Shown piece by piece: positions 21,460-32,725 of a stretch of 64,000 nucleotides of DNA. The position numbers and the translations under genes are program-made. Every line of letters begins with the position of its first letter. Position 1 is the stretch's first letter. Location of the stretch: assembly GCF_000237925.1 (NCBI RefSeq), contig NW_017385991.1, positions 1 to 64,000 on the forward strand, read 5' to 3'. This DNA comes from Schistosoma mansoni (lineage: Eukaryota; Platyhelminthes; Trematoda; Strigeidida; Schistosomatidae). Under the pieces are notes generated by a model. It did no database searches. It saw only the letters and a list, made by a program, of their open reading frames with translations, and had not been told where the DNA came from.

Positions 21460-21622
21460 AAGGGGTATTTGTGGATATTATAGTAATTTCAATAGTTGAG
21501 ATCATGAATCAATCGAAGCCAGACCATCCTAGAAAAACCTGGAAGCACTGGACGACCGTTTCGTCCTATTATGGGACTCTTCAGCAGTGCGCATCCACGA
21601 TCCCGCCTCACGAGATTCGATG
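21460..21622 (-). mobile_element. Family B SINE, truncated in B box
   Basis: Begins with the tail mark ATCAGAAGGGG and stops at GAGATTCGA. It lies about 40 bases upstream of the exon 6 acceptor. Confidence 0.85.
21545..21590 (-). ncRNA. Hammerhead ribozyme, family B, core intact
   Basis: GCACTG, CTGAAGA, GTCCC/GGAC, GAAA, GTC and CAGTGC on the minus strand. Confidence 0.65.
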
Positions 21623-21783
21623 ATGAAATTCATTATTCTTCAAAGATTAGTCCATTAAAATATCTCGATGTAATCAATACTAGATCGAACGGTTCAATGG
21701 TAATGTGTCAGACTATGAAACTGAATAACTTGGGTTCGAATCCACTGGATGACATTAGTTGCCTTGACATTTTAAAATATACA

Positions 21784-22361
21784 TGTTATATCCCCCGGTG
21801 AATTACGAAAGTTAAGATCCGGATATCAACTCCGGATTTCTCAAAAAGGGGAGGTGTTATATCCTCCGGTGAATTACGTATGGTAACTCTGAGGTCTATT
21901 TATGAATCAATGTAATATGCGTATTTCCTATTGTACAATTATTATGTAACTGAACTATTCATATTCGTATTTCTCTTATCATTAGCTTTATTTTAATCTT
22001 TGATTTATTATCATACGATTCTTGAGTTATAATCAGTTTATTGATTACTTTGGTTTGTATAAAACCTCAGTATGTTTGTAAATAATGATTCATATTGCCG
22101 AGGCTGTTATTTGTGTTCTGGACTCAACTGGCTGGGCTAGGCATATAGCAGGGCCGATACGCAATCAAGACTGCTCGTACGATTTCAAGTATCATTTGCG
22201 TCCGATCAATAAATTCACTCCTCTCTAATTGCACGTTATATATATTACGAGTTCACACGATATAACAACTGGGCACTCATACGTTATAACAACTGGCGAC
22301 GGGGATGGGATGGAAAATGTATCAGATATATGAATCAGATAAAAAGGGATCATAGAACAGC
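21784..22361 (+). mobile_element. L2 LTR fossil with leader, preceded by a second LTR piece and a polypurine tract
   Basis: A short LTR-start piece (21784 to about 21840) and a purine tract lead into a whole LTR (21855 to 22267 or 22291). A leader with a primer-binding-type stretch (ACTGGCGACGGGG) follows to 22361. LTR plus leader are almost the same as 38399-38905. The element is broken. Confidence 0.75.
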
Positions 22362-23667
22362 GATAAATACACGACTACCGTTCCACATGCTGGTGGATAT
22401 AACGCAGAAAAGCCCGGAAGAATGCCGCAACCAACGACTTAGAAAACGTAAAAGTGAAATCGCACAGTCGACAAGGGTGCTGAGCAGAAAAAGGAGAGCA
22501 ACAGCAATGTTTCAAGTAGATCCTAAAAGAAAGTCATACGTCACAAACTTCAAAGAGGGGAGGTGTAAGGTTGGCCCGTCGGTAGACTCTAAGAAGCCTT
22601 AAGAAGCCCAGGAAGAGCCACAGACATTCCATCCATTCACTGCTAGGGGAATGTTCTAGAATGTCGACGTGTAGCTTCCCCATTGGATGGATTAGCATGA
22701 CCCCTATGTGCCTACTGGTTGACCTAAATGATGATTTACATTCAGCCAAAAAACTATAAATACACGAGATTTCTGTGCTATATTTTGACACTGATTTGGG
22801 GAATAAACTTCCTACTTACTAGTCTTTGTCTTCTCTCTTTGCGACGTTGCGGGTTCTATCGTTCAAGTAGTCTAGTAGTGCACGGCATAGTAAGAACCAA
22901 AAGCTCTAGATATAACAACTGGCGACGAGGTAAATAAAAAAATGGCTCTAACTTCCGATCAATTTCAGTTGCTAATCCAGCGACAAGAGCAGTGTTTTAG
23001 AAAGAGTCAATTGGAATTCATTGACAAGTTACATTCAAAGCTGCTGAATCACCTATGCTTTCGGGGTGCAACGGAAGGTGACGCATTAATTTCAAAATTG
23101 CGTACAGAGCTGGAAAACGATTGCAGAAAGAATGAATATGCCGGGGAAAGCCTCAATGAATCCGTGAAAAGCAGTAATTTAAACGCAGAAGTAGCAGTCG
23201 TACATGATCAGCCCAGTAGTCCAGTACTGTCTGTTTTAAAGACATGCCCTATAAATGGTACAAGTCCTATTATCCCCGAAAAAAGACGTGCAAACAGTGA
23301 ATTATCCTGTTCACAGAAAGACAATGTCTTGCTAAATGTCTATGGAATTGCCGCAGTACCCGCCCACGACGAAACGGGGAACAAACCGAGCAGTATAGTG
23401 AATACAGTGGCGCCAAATCAAACCAGTCATGATGCAAAACATTTTTCTAATGAATCAAATGATCAAGATTCTCTAATTGTTCTGCCAGATTTCCATTATT
23501 TTGATGATTCATATGTTCCTGTTCAACTCTCTTATAAAAATGGGAGAAAAATATCGGATGCTTTAAATGATAGTCAAGAATCCAATACGATTTTCATAGA
23601 TACTGGTTATCTCAATGATTCATTATCTACTGATGAGCTTCCGAATAAATTCAAGGATATTCTGTAA
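22362..23667 (+). mobile_element. L3 LTR-retrotransposon fossil: internal end, LTR, gag-like ORF
   Basis: Parts: the 3' end of an internal region with a purine tract (about 22362-22563), an LTR (22564-22917, TGTAAGG...ATATAACA), a primer-binding-type stretch and a gag-like ORF at 22942-23667 that starts MALTSDQFQLLIQRQEQ. Ty3/gypsy-type by layout. The element is incomplete: no protease, RT or integrase follows. Confidence 0.7.
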
Positions 23668-23719
23668 TGTTGTATTGTAATGCATTAGGTCGTCCCCACC
23701 GGTGTTCTCATTCACAACA
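23656..23719 (+). mobile_element. L1 LTR 3' fragment
   Basis: The last 64 bases of an L1 LTR abut the gag-like ORF. Its right flank ATAA equals the left flank of the L1 LTR at 20388. Confidence 0.6.
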
Positions 23720-23723
23720 ATAA

Positions 23724-24546
23724 GACTCGACTTCTTATTGCGATTTCGCAGACTCTGTATTGAAAATGTTTGTAATGAATATAATGAAAATATAGTACAG
23801 GAAAGCGAGTATCATCACTGATATCATTAGTAGAGGTACCATTGACAACAAAAATCCACTTAACATTGGATCCTTTAGTAGCGGTGTAGTCAACGAAGAC
23901 ATGGTAGAGAAAACTTATTTATCAGTTTATGCAGTTTTACAGTGAATCATCACCATCATGTCCACCTCTTCCTTGAGTTTCTATTTACATATTCTATCAT
24001 CTTTTCAATCCTGTTGTTATTTCGATCGCTTTCCGTCTTTCTTCCTCTTCTCTTTATTTCAATCTTCTGCTGGTAAGCAACCCAATCCCTACTACATACT
24101 ACTTATATTTGTCCATATAAGTAGCGTACAACACACCGGAAAACATCAACCCTACAAGAAATTTCAATTCAAGATTAGTGGTTCTCAAGTCACTACTCCA
24201 AATGTAAGACCACTGAGCGCATGTTTTAACTATAGTAACTACAACTAAGCGATTTGAATCTCCGTCAAGGTCATTATATTTGATTTAAACAACCTATCCA
24301 GACCATAAAGGAATGGAAACAATTAGTTTCCTGTAGTGAATTTTTTCAGTAACCTTAATTTAAGAAAGTCAAACTTTAGGATAGTACGAAGCGTTTATAA
24401 ATTATCCTGACTTCTTCCATGATATTTCATATATAATGACGGTTAAATGGTGTTTAACTGAATTTCTCAGTCAACGAACTACAATCAGTTTTTAAGAGCT
24501 GAATATAACAATGCTTACTACTAAATAATCTAAACATATACGAAAT
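23724..24546. other. Intron DNA, nothing recognised
   Basis: A 96-codon open frame (23958-24248) has no family features and is taken as chance. Confidence 0.4.
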
Positions 24547-24885
24547 TTTATAGTTGAAATCATGAGTCAATTGAAGCTAGACCAACATGAAAAACTTCAA
24601 AGCACTGGACGACTGTCCCGTCCTATTGTGGGACTCCTCAGCAATGCACACCCACGATCCCACCTCACGAGATTCAAACCCAGGACTTATCAGTCTAACG
24701 CGTGAGCTCTTAACCTCTAGACCACTGAGCCGGCATCCAACTTCAACCAGTCCACAATCCCACAATAGGACGAAATGGCCATCCAGTGCTTTAAGATTTT
24801 CCATGTTGGTCTAGCTTCAATTGGCTCATGATTTCAACCATGAAATTACTAAAATCTCCACAACACCCCCTCCTGATATACGAAA
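24547..24885. mobile_element. Family B inverted dimer
   Basis: Minus-sense copy (24547-24755) fused in the head region to plus-sense ribozyme and tail (24757-24885). Confidence 0.85.
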
Positions 24886-25019
24886 TTTGTTTATAATGAA
24901 TACTACTAGAAGAGTTATAAACAGTTTGATGACAAAATCCCTAACTATGAGATAGGAACTCCTGATGGATCACAATTCACATTGAGATTGTATGTGTAAT
25001 AACAGTGAGTTTTGTAGAT

Positions 25020-25215
25020 ATTGGAGAATTTTCATAGTGTAAGTCACAAGCTAATTTAGGCTAGATCACTGTTGAAAACTATGAAATAATGAATGGCTCT
25101 TCCATACCAGTATGGGACTCATCAACCAGGTTGTCGACGTGCGCCACTGATAAATCCCATACTGTGAAGAAACAGCCGTTCAGGTCTTTCAAGTTTTCAG
25201 TTTTCTAGCAGAAAC
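25020..25215. mobile_element. Decayed family B foldback
   Basis: Minus-sense tail and ribozyme (25020-25130) against a plus-sense ribozyme and tail (25131-25215). Confidence 0.6.
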
Positions 25216-25284
25216 TTAACTACCAATATTGAAATTCAGGAAAAAGAAAACGTCTTAAGGTTAAAGCATCAAAATCTGTCTTAC

Positions 25285-25382
25285 TTCTGGAAATATTCAA
25301 ATGAAATTGATAACACCATCCATGTATTGTGAATATTGAAATAAAATCATTAATTGTACATTGATCATCATCATATTGACAA
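25285..25382 (-). CDS. DEG/ENaC exon 5: first extracellular cysteine cluster
   Basis: Visible residues 201-234. The acceptor is TGTATCATTTCAG and the donor is CCAGAA|GTAAGA. It reads CQYDDDQCTINDF, then TIHGWCYQFHLN. The spacing Cys-x6-Cys and then G-x-C-Y-x-F matches the DEG/ENaC signature that precedes the palm strand. The exon is 98 bases, one base plus 32 codons plus one base, and fits its neighbours exactly. It lies within a few hundred bases of decayed family B SINE sequence (25020-25215). Confidence 0.85.
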
Positions 25383-25504
25383 CTGAAATGATACAAATTA
25401 ACTATTGAGTAAAGATCGGAACAAATTGAACATTAAAAAAAGAGATATGAATTCTATTAGATGAATTTACGAGTCAACGTAAGCTAGACCATCGTTGAAA
25501 ACCT

Positions 25505-25985
25505 GGAAAACACATATATATTGGTACAAAGTGGCACCAGATATATATGCACCACACAAATCTCATTCTATCTGTGTGAGGGCTGTGATACTGCCCAGGT
25601 GCCCAAACTGAAGCAGGTGGTCTCTTAGGGGGCCACACTAGGAGCCTTCGACCTAAAGGTCTAATTCACAATGCGGTGGAGCATTGTGAGGAGATGCAGT
25701 CCCATGGTAGCCAGTGACCAACGATTGATTCGTACGCTATTTGTTCTATCAGGATATTGAGGCCCATGTGTACATTGGTTTGGAATCAGGGTTTTCCAAC
25801 TCCCCTAGGTGGACACGCCGTGTCAGACATTCGCTTTTCGTCCTCTCAATTTTGGTAAACAACACCCGTGGTGTGAAAAGGCAATGAGTAGGACTTTCCT
25901 GGCAGAGGCTATATACGCGTGGCTATGTAAGAGCATTTGGAGAGGGAGAGCGGAATCTCCCCACTCTCGACCGTACCGGGGCATT
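25505..25985 (-). mobile_element. Family C repeat
   Basis: Full-plan copy in the same orientation as 4860-5385; the tail side starts at a fragment of a family B SINE (25460-25505). Confidence 0.8.
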
Positions 25986-26110
25986 TGAATCTATTTGAAT
26001 CTAATAACTCAACAGACTACACATTTGTGATTGAAATGAAATATATTAAGTCTTAGTTTCTAAGTAATCATAAACAAATATTCACTAGAATATATATATA
26101 GAATACTTAC

Positions 26111-26128
26111 CTCTTATGAATGACCCCT
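26111..26128 (-). CDS. DEG/ENaC exon 4: 18-nt micro-exon
   Basis: A symmetrical micro-exon of 18 bases sits between an acceptor ending CCATTAG and a strong donor GTAAGTATTC. It starts and ends in the same split phase as the exon 3/exon 5 junction and adds six residues, RGVIHK, giving STLKRGVIHKSCQYDDDQC. Hydrophobic residues just before the first Cys fit the family pattern (..MILSCSFNG..C). Skipping it would keep the frame, so it may be alternatively spliced. Micro-exons are well known in schistosomes. The alternative, a longer exon in another frame, has no acceptor upstream and clashes with the phases of exons 3 and 5. Confidence 0.7.
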
Positions 26129-26659
26129 CTAATGGTATATCGTTTATAAAATAAATAATTATGGGGGGGGGGAATTTAAGCAAAGGAAAATTTTATTCAA
26201 ACTTATTACTGAAATCTCTAGAGAATCAATTCAACTAAATCATATTATAACATTAAATGTAAAAAATTCATGCTCCTATCACCCTGTTAGATACATATTC
26301 CCCTTATTACCTGTAATGAATGAATGAATGAAAGTGTTGTGACCTCATGAAGAAAAAAAAAGTAAGAACAGTAAATTAGATCATGACCGTCAGGATTATC
26401 GGTTTTGGTTAAATAACCTCCCCCACCCCCCAAGAAAACACACTTAAGGCTTGTTTTCTTTATTGGATTCTTTTTACCTTTTACAATTCTATATCCTTTT
26501 TAGGTATCTCTATACTGCACATTCTCAACCTTTCACATATACAAAAAAACACATTGAAAAGAATAGAATAAGATTCATGTTTCATCTGTTAATAAATTAG
26601 TTGTTTGACCTTGATAATGATGAATAGTTAATGAGGTAAAACAAACATTTAAAATTTTA

Positions 26660-26940
26660 TATAATTGAAGCTAGACCAACATGGAAAACAAGGAAGCACT
26701 GGAAGGTCGTTTCATCCAATTTTGGGACTCCTCAGTTGTGCGCATCCACGATCTTACCTCACGAGATTCGAACCTAGGACTTATCAGTCTCGCACGCGAG
26801 TGCTTAACCACTAGACCACTGAGCTGACCGGTATCCAACGGTGTTAATGTCTAACTTCAACCAATCCACTAAATTGAGCGATACATCCTTTATTGTCTTC
26901 AGTGAGTTGATACCTCACAACAAACCTGGCTTTTGTGCCA
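26660..26940 (-). mobile_element. Family B SINE with leader
   Basis: Minus-sense ribozyme, head and the GAGTTGATACCTCACAACAA leader. Confidence 0.85.
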
Positions 26941-27334
26941 ATTCCCCTAAGTTTTCTGTTGTGGCTTCTCCGAAATTTCCACAAAACTGTCAACATTTTC
27001 CCCAAAACAAGGAGATATGGATGTTTTATTCAGTATAACATTATTTCATTCGCTTGTGATGTTCACCCAAGATACAATAATATGAACTAAGCTCAACATG
27101 ACACATTGCATGTGATTTGTTATAACTCAGGGCATTTTTCATACAAGTAATATTATTCTAATTCATAATCAATTGAGTGAAATATTGATATGTTATCAGT
27201 GCATTATCGACTAGGGTCGTCGGCGTAGTGTTTTGGGGTTAATAAGTCTCCACTTGTGCCGATCTTGGTGTTCTTACTTTGCGTTGTAGGAATTGTAGTG
27301 GATCCTCGTTTTAGAAGTATAAATATTAAGCTTC

Positions 27335-27700
27335 AATAGATATTTCCTGCAGTTCTAATGGGAAGCAGTGACTAGTGGAATTCAACTGAGTCTGTTGTGA
27401 GATAGTAACTCACTGAAGACAATGGTGGATGTGTCGCTCAATTTCGTGGATTGGTTGGAGTTAGACATTAACACCGTTTGAGGCCGACAGGCTCTGAGGT
27501 TAAGCGCTCGCGTGCGAGACTGATAGGTCCCGAGTTCGAATCTCGTGTGGCGGGGTCATGGATGCGCACTCCTGAGGAGTTCCACAATGGGATGAAACGA
27601 CCGTCCAGTGTTTCCATGTTTTTCATGGTGGTCTAGCTTCAATCGACTCATGATCTCAACTATTAAAATTACTATAATATCCACAAAACCCCCTTCTGAT
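27335..27700 (+). mobile_element. Family B SINE, full plan
   Basis: Leader TTTCCTGCAGTTCTAATGGG, head, ribozyme (CTGAGGA core) and complete tail AAACCCCCTTCTGATATT. Confidence 0.9.
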
Positions 27701-28069
27701 ATTAAATTTATTTATTTGTAAATCTGAACAAAAGAAAAAAGAAACACTTTTCCTCTCGAATATGTTTTATTAAAGGAATTAAAAGTTTCCCCTTGACTAA
27801 TTTTTATTTATTTAAAACAATAAAAGTATTTCATGTAGGTGCTTTAAACTACTATTAATAAACAATTAAATTAAACATAAATCTAGCAACAAATCATTTT
27901 GTGGGGGAGAGTGTGGGGCTGGGGATAGGGGGAACAATTTTTTTATGTTTCAACTGATGTAGATTTATATTACTGACCAGTGTAAGTAGTGAGTATTATT
28001 TTATAACTCTACTGTTAGTTAAATCTGTTTATAGGTAAATTTATTAACACTAAGTATGAACTAATACTG

Positions 28070-28415
28070 ACTTCGAGAAGTACATCCAGGAGTTCTAGTG
28101 ATAAACAATGACTAGTGGAGTTCAACCGAGTCTGTTGTGAGGTAGTAACTCACTGAAGACAATGATGGATGTGTCGCTCAATTTCGTGCATTGGTTGAAG
28201 TTAGACATTAACACCGTTGGATGCTGGCCAGCTCAGTGATCAGGAGGTTAAGCGCTCGCGCGCAAGACTGATAGGTTTTGGGTTCGAATCTCATGAGGTT
28301 GGATCGTGGATGGCCGTTGCTGAGGAGTTCAACAATAGGACGAAACGGTCGTCCAATGCTTCCAGGTTTTCCATGGTGGTCTAGCTTCAATTGACTCACG
28401 CTTTCAACTATGATA
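28070..28415 (+). mobile_element. Family B SINE, full plan
   Basis: Leader from ATCCAGGAGTTCTAGTG, head with CAGCTCAGTGATC, ribozyme and tail. Confidence 0.85.
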
Positions 28416-28499
28416 ATACAATTTATTTTGTCGATTTGAAATGTTATGATAATATTGACTATTTGCCCGTTTGCGAATGAGTTCTATGAGAATGTGGTG

Positions 28500-28880
28500 G
28501 GGCGGGGTGAGTCTGCTCACTCTCTCACTCCATAAATGATCTCATATGGCCACGAGTATACACACGCTGATAGGGAAGTCCTCCTCAATGCCTTCTCACG
28601 GTAAGGATGTTGTTTACGAAATTGAGAGGACGAAGAGCAAATGTTTGGTGCTTTAACCGTGTTGATGGATATGGAGGATCCATCTAGGGGAGTTGAAAAA
28701 AAACTGATTCCAAACTAATAGCGCACATGAGCTCCAGGATCCTAAAGAAGCAAATGAAGTATGAACTTACTGTTGATCACAAGCTACCATGGGACTGTAT
28801 CTCCTTACATTTCTCCACTGACTTACGGATTAAACCTTTAGATGAAAGACCCCGGATGTGGCTCATTACTTACTAAACAT
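28500..28880 (+). mobile_element. Family C repeat, tail lost
   Basis: Plus-sense body from the GAGTCTGCTCACTCTCTC end to the GGATGTGGC motif; it stops before the AAAT tail. Confidence 0.7.
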
Positions 28881-29274
28881 TAGTAAGCAGATAGAAAATA
28901 CCACACATCTTCACTAATATGATTATCCCAATTCTGTTACACTATATATAAAGCATCTTAATGAAATAGTGAAGAAACATACAAACAAAAATCAAACCAA
29001 TGGGAGATATAACCAAAACAAAGAAATAAACAATGATAGATTTAAGATCAATAAAAACTAATCAATATCGTGGTGTACAGGGCAAGCTGTGCACAACATA
29101 TGGAGAAATTCAAACACTTCACTTCTACCCGTAGTTTATACTGATGATGTTGTTCAGAAGAACGATGAAAGCTTCACATTCAAACCATCCAGTTCAGGGA
29201 ACAAAACTCCACCATAATGAAGCATTTTAATATTAAATAAAAGTTAAAAAAGAAAGAATAGAAATATTTTATAT

Positions 29275-29490
29275 AGTTAAGATCATGAGTTACTTGTAGC
29301 TAGGCCACCACTATGGAAAACGTGTGTGTGTGTGTGACTCCCCAACGGTGCGCATCCACGTTCCCGCCTCATGAGATTCGAATCTAGGACCTATCAGTGC
29401 TTCCAGATTTTCCACGATGATCTAGCTTCAATTGACTTATGATCTTAACTATATAAAATTACTAAAACCTCCACAAAACCCCTTTTGTGA
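29275..29490. mobile_element. Family B foldback with a (GT)n in place of the ribozyme
   Basis: Minus-sense tail, a GT run (about 29324-29338) where the ribozyme half should be, then a B box and a plus-sense tail. It lies next to the exon 3 donor. Confidence 0.75.
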
Positions 29491-29507
29491 GAACAGAAAT
29501 AATTTAC

Positions 29508-29666
29508 CTTTTTAATGTTGAAGAAATTGGATGTGCCATAAGTTTCATTTGTTCCGATGTTAAATATGTATCATTTAATAGATTGATTATATCAATTTTA
29601 CCATATTTTTTAATTAAATAAGTATAAATATCACTTCCATTATATAATGAAAATAAAGCAGATAAT
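29508..29666 (-). CDS. DEG/ENaC exon 3: LSALFSLYNG segment
   Basis: Visible residues 142-195. This exon has no start codon and no long open frame; it was recognised from splice sites (TTTCCTTAG acceptor, AAAAG|GTAAATT donor) and phase. It contributes one base to Arg142 and then reads LSALFSLYNGSDIYTY, which continues the box begun in exon 2. The rest is a polar, probably helical stretch up to AHPISSTLK. Its length of 159 bases keeps the phase. The donor lies 18 bases from a rearranged family B SINE (29275-29490). Confidence 0.85.
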
Positions 29667-29779
29667 CTAAGGAAATCAACAAAAAAAAAGAAAAAAGAAA
29701 AAGAAAAATCAATAAAGGTAACTTAATTAGTAACTATGCAATAGATTCTCTTTCAACTTTGATTCATTTATATTGTTAT

Positions 29780-30110
29780 GGATTCAGTATCAGTTTGGAA
29801 AAGAAAAGGAGGCTTGATGGCCTGTGCTAGTCCTGGCAATGATGGTCTCTCAGCTGATCCAACTTTCTTTTGAAGGAGTCGACGGATGGAGCCTCAACCA
29901 CGTGCTGAGGTAATGAATTCCACTCGTTGATTATTCGATTGGAAAGTCAGTAGTCAGATGACAAGTAATTCGTTCGGGGCTTGTGAACTTTTTTGGAGTG
30001 TCCTCGTAGATTTTCTGTTTTGGAAGACAAGAAAAATGAGGGCATATCAGGTGCAAATTTGTCATTAAGCAATTTGAAAACTGTAATCAAGTCGCCTCTG
30101 ATTCTTCTAT
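29780..30110. other. Non-SINE segment of unknown nature
   Basis: GC-richer than its flanks (TGATGGTCTCTCAGCTGATCC, ACGGATGGAGCCTCAACCA). It could be an old LINE piece; no frame was recognised. Confidence 0.3.
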
Positions 30111-30257
30111 ATATAGAAGAGGGGACTCAAACTAAATTTTATCTTCCTCTTTTTCAAAATACTTAACAAACTATCCATTATATCCAACAAAAGTGATTCA
30201 ATATATAGAAACTTTATATTACAACATTTGTAATTGCTTGTCACTAGTGAAATAAAC

Positions 30258-30722
30258 TGTTGTATCCCGAAAAAGAATTATGAATGGTAATTTTTGAGGA
30301 TTAATTATTGATCAATATAATATGTATATTTCCTATTGTAATTAACCTAATCATATTCATTGTTCCTCTTATCATTAACTTTATTTTAACCTTTGAACTA
30401 TTATTATACGATTCTTGAGTTATCATCAGTCTATTGATTACTTTCCTCCTATTCACAGCCACATTCGGCTAAATATTGTACAAATGTTATTATCTATTTT
30501 ATGGGTTGATATGGTCTGTTTGGTTGGTATATAAACTCAGTATGTTTGAAATACAACGATTCATACCACTGAGGCTGTTATTAGTGTTTTGGACTTAACT
30601 GGTTGAGCTAGGCAGATCGCAGGACCGGTTAACACTCTAGTCTGCTCGTACGGTTTCGTGTGTCACTGTTCCAGTCGATAATTCGTTGCTCTCTGATTGG
30701 GGGTCTCATCAAGTCACACATT
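30258..30722 (+). mobile_element. Old L2-family LTR
   Basis: Diverged LTR fossil starting TGTTGTATCC and matching L2 along GATTCTTGAGTTATCATCAG and CTTAACTGGTTGAGCTAGGC. No internal region seen. Confidence 0.7.
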
Positions 30723-31492
30723 AGCAAGTCATCCACTCGGCCACAAGCATAACACAAACATATTCCACATCTTCTCTCTAATATGAATTACTTTATCTGT
30801 AAATTTTTTAGACTCTGAAATAATCTACCACAAACTAACTGTCCAATAAAATTTCTCCTATTGTTTGTTCGCTGTATTGATGCATACTCCTCCTCTGAAA
30901 ATGCATTAAATGTTTTAGCGCCTGTAAGTGTATCTTACTCCACAAGTGAGATTATAGGAACTTTAAATGTTTAACCACTTCACCTGCTGTCACTTTACGT
31001 TAACACTGTCCCTAGCAACCTCAACTTGTTTGAATAATATCTAATATGAACAGTGGTAAATCTGACCAACATATATTTTGACAATCATTGTTTTGTTGTT
31101 CCGTGCTTTCTGTTTTAATTTTACTTTTTCTAGTTGTAGATGATTATCAGTAACTCTTCCTGGCACTGGAAATAACCTTAAAGAACAACGTTTATAAATC
31201 ATCAGGCTATCCTTTTGAGAAAAACTTTACAGTTCCCTGCTGATGCATTGGATTGCCGTGAGACATGTCATAAATAAACTACTTAACAATGACTGAACTA
31301 GCAAACTTAAAACAATCTTATATCACATGTTTGTTCTCCACCTAATGTTGTTATTTATATCCAATTGATCATGCCTGTAAACTGGTGTGAATTCTGTGTT
31401 TATTATTTTCAGAATATATTATTATTATTATAAACTGATAAGAAGAAAAAAGAAGGATTGAGTCCCAGAATGAACATCAACTCTGAGATGCA

Positions 31493-31548
31493 GGTACATC
31501 CATCTGATGAGTCCCAAATAGGACGAAACACGCGTCCTGGATTCCACT
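31493..31548 (+). ncRNA. Hammerhead ribozyme 1 of dimer, core intact
   Basis: CTGATGA (31504-31510), GAAA (31525-31528), GTC (31534-31536), helix I ACATCCA with TGGATTCC. Predicted cleavage follows base 31536. Confidence 0.75.
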
Positions 31549-31828
31549 GCTAGTCACCATACATCTCTGCTTATAATGCTTGTGAATTAAGGCAATATCG
31601 AGGCAATACGCACAGTATACAGATATGCCAATAAGAGATTGATCAATTGCAGTCCTAAACGTCAATGGGAAGATACAAGTAAACAATAACAACAAGTGAA
31701 TTTAAGCTTCACCCCATTTCACAAGAAATTGGCTATGAGCACTCAGTAGCTGAGTGGATAACGTGATAGCGTTTAAAGCGAAAAGTACTGGGTTCGAGTC
31801 CCAGGGTGAACATCAACTCCGAGATGCA

Positions 31829-31884
31829 GGTACATTCAGCTGACGAGTCCTAAATAGGACGAAACGTGCATCCTGGATTTAACT
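31829..31884 (+). ncRNA. Hammerhead ribozyme 2 of dimer, core intact
   Basis: CTGACGA (31840-31846), GAAA (31861-31864), ATC (31870-31872). Predicted cleavage follows base 31872, exactly 336 bases after the first site. Confidence 0.75.
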
Positions 31885-32524
31885 CCTAGCCACTATCAAT
31901 CTTCGCTTACAATCTATTAGTGATAGAAGCAAACTGATCAGACGAAAAAAGGTCAGTTATGAAAAGAACAAAGATTTAGTTTGTCGAACAATACATGCTT
32001 CTGTATACTATTATAGAGGGAACATTATTGTGTTAAAGTTGTGAAACCTTATTGGAATAACTCAAATAAAAGCTGTCACTAGTTCTATTTTAGTTAAGAT
32101 TCAACTGAAGGACTATCATTACTTGACATCTAGATGAATTGTCTCCTCTTATCCATATAGATTGATTGTAAATCTTTTATTGTTATCTGAAGTGGACGTT
32201 GATGATGCTGTTGTAGAACAATAATAGTTTACTTACTTAGTGACTTACATAATTATTTACGTTTATTACCCCAAATTGAGCATAGGCCTCCCACAAGCAT
32301 TCTCCTATATGTCAATGTTTTTCTTTATTGTTAAATATTTAGTGATAATTGTCACAGAGTTTTGTATCGAAGACTTATGATTCATAATACTTTGGCTACA
32401 GTATCTCAACAATTCTCTCAATGATTCTATGGGAAATCAAATTATATGAATAAAATTAATTTGCATTAGAAAATATAAAATCCTCGTAATATTTAGTGGT
32501 TGATAATTGGCGATTTTCGGTAAT

Positions 32525-32725
32525 AATATAGATTGGGTGCCGGCTCAATGATCTAGAGGTTAAGCGTCCTCGTGCGAGATTGATAAGTCCTGGGTTCGAA
32601 CCTCTCGATGAGGGATGGTGCATGCGCACTGCTGAAGAATCCCATACTATGACGAAACGATCTTCCAGTGCCTCTAGGTTTTCCATAGTGGTCTAGCTTC
32701 AATTGACTCATGAATTTAACTATTA
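32525..32725 (+). mobile_element. Family B SINE
   Basis: Head to tail in plus sense, ribozyme core CTGAAGA present with GAAA; starts directly at GGGTGCCGGCTC. Confidence 0.8.

Larger units (their letters stand above)
31462..31915 (+). mobile_element. Family A head-to-tail dimer with two intact ribozymes
   Basis: Plus-sense order: ribozyme, tail, tRNA-like head (A box GTAGCTGAGTGGATAACG, B box GGGTTCGAGTCC), ribozyme. A central block of about 240 bases is identical to the minus-sense dimer at 37645-38085. Confidence 0.9.

Noticed and set aside
26129-26175. Longer version of exon 4 reading IIYFINDIPLEG
   Set aside because: Hydrophobic and tempting, but no acceptor precedes it, a poly-G run lies upstream, and the frame clashes with exons 3 and 5.
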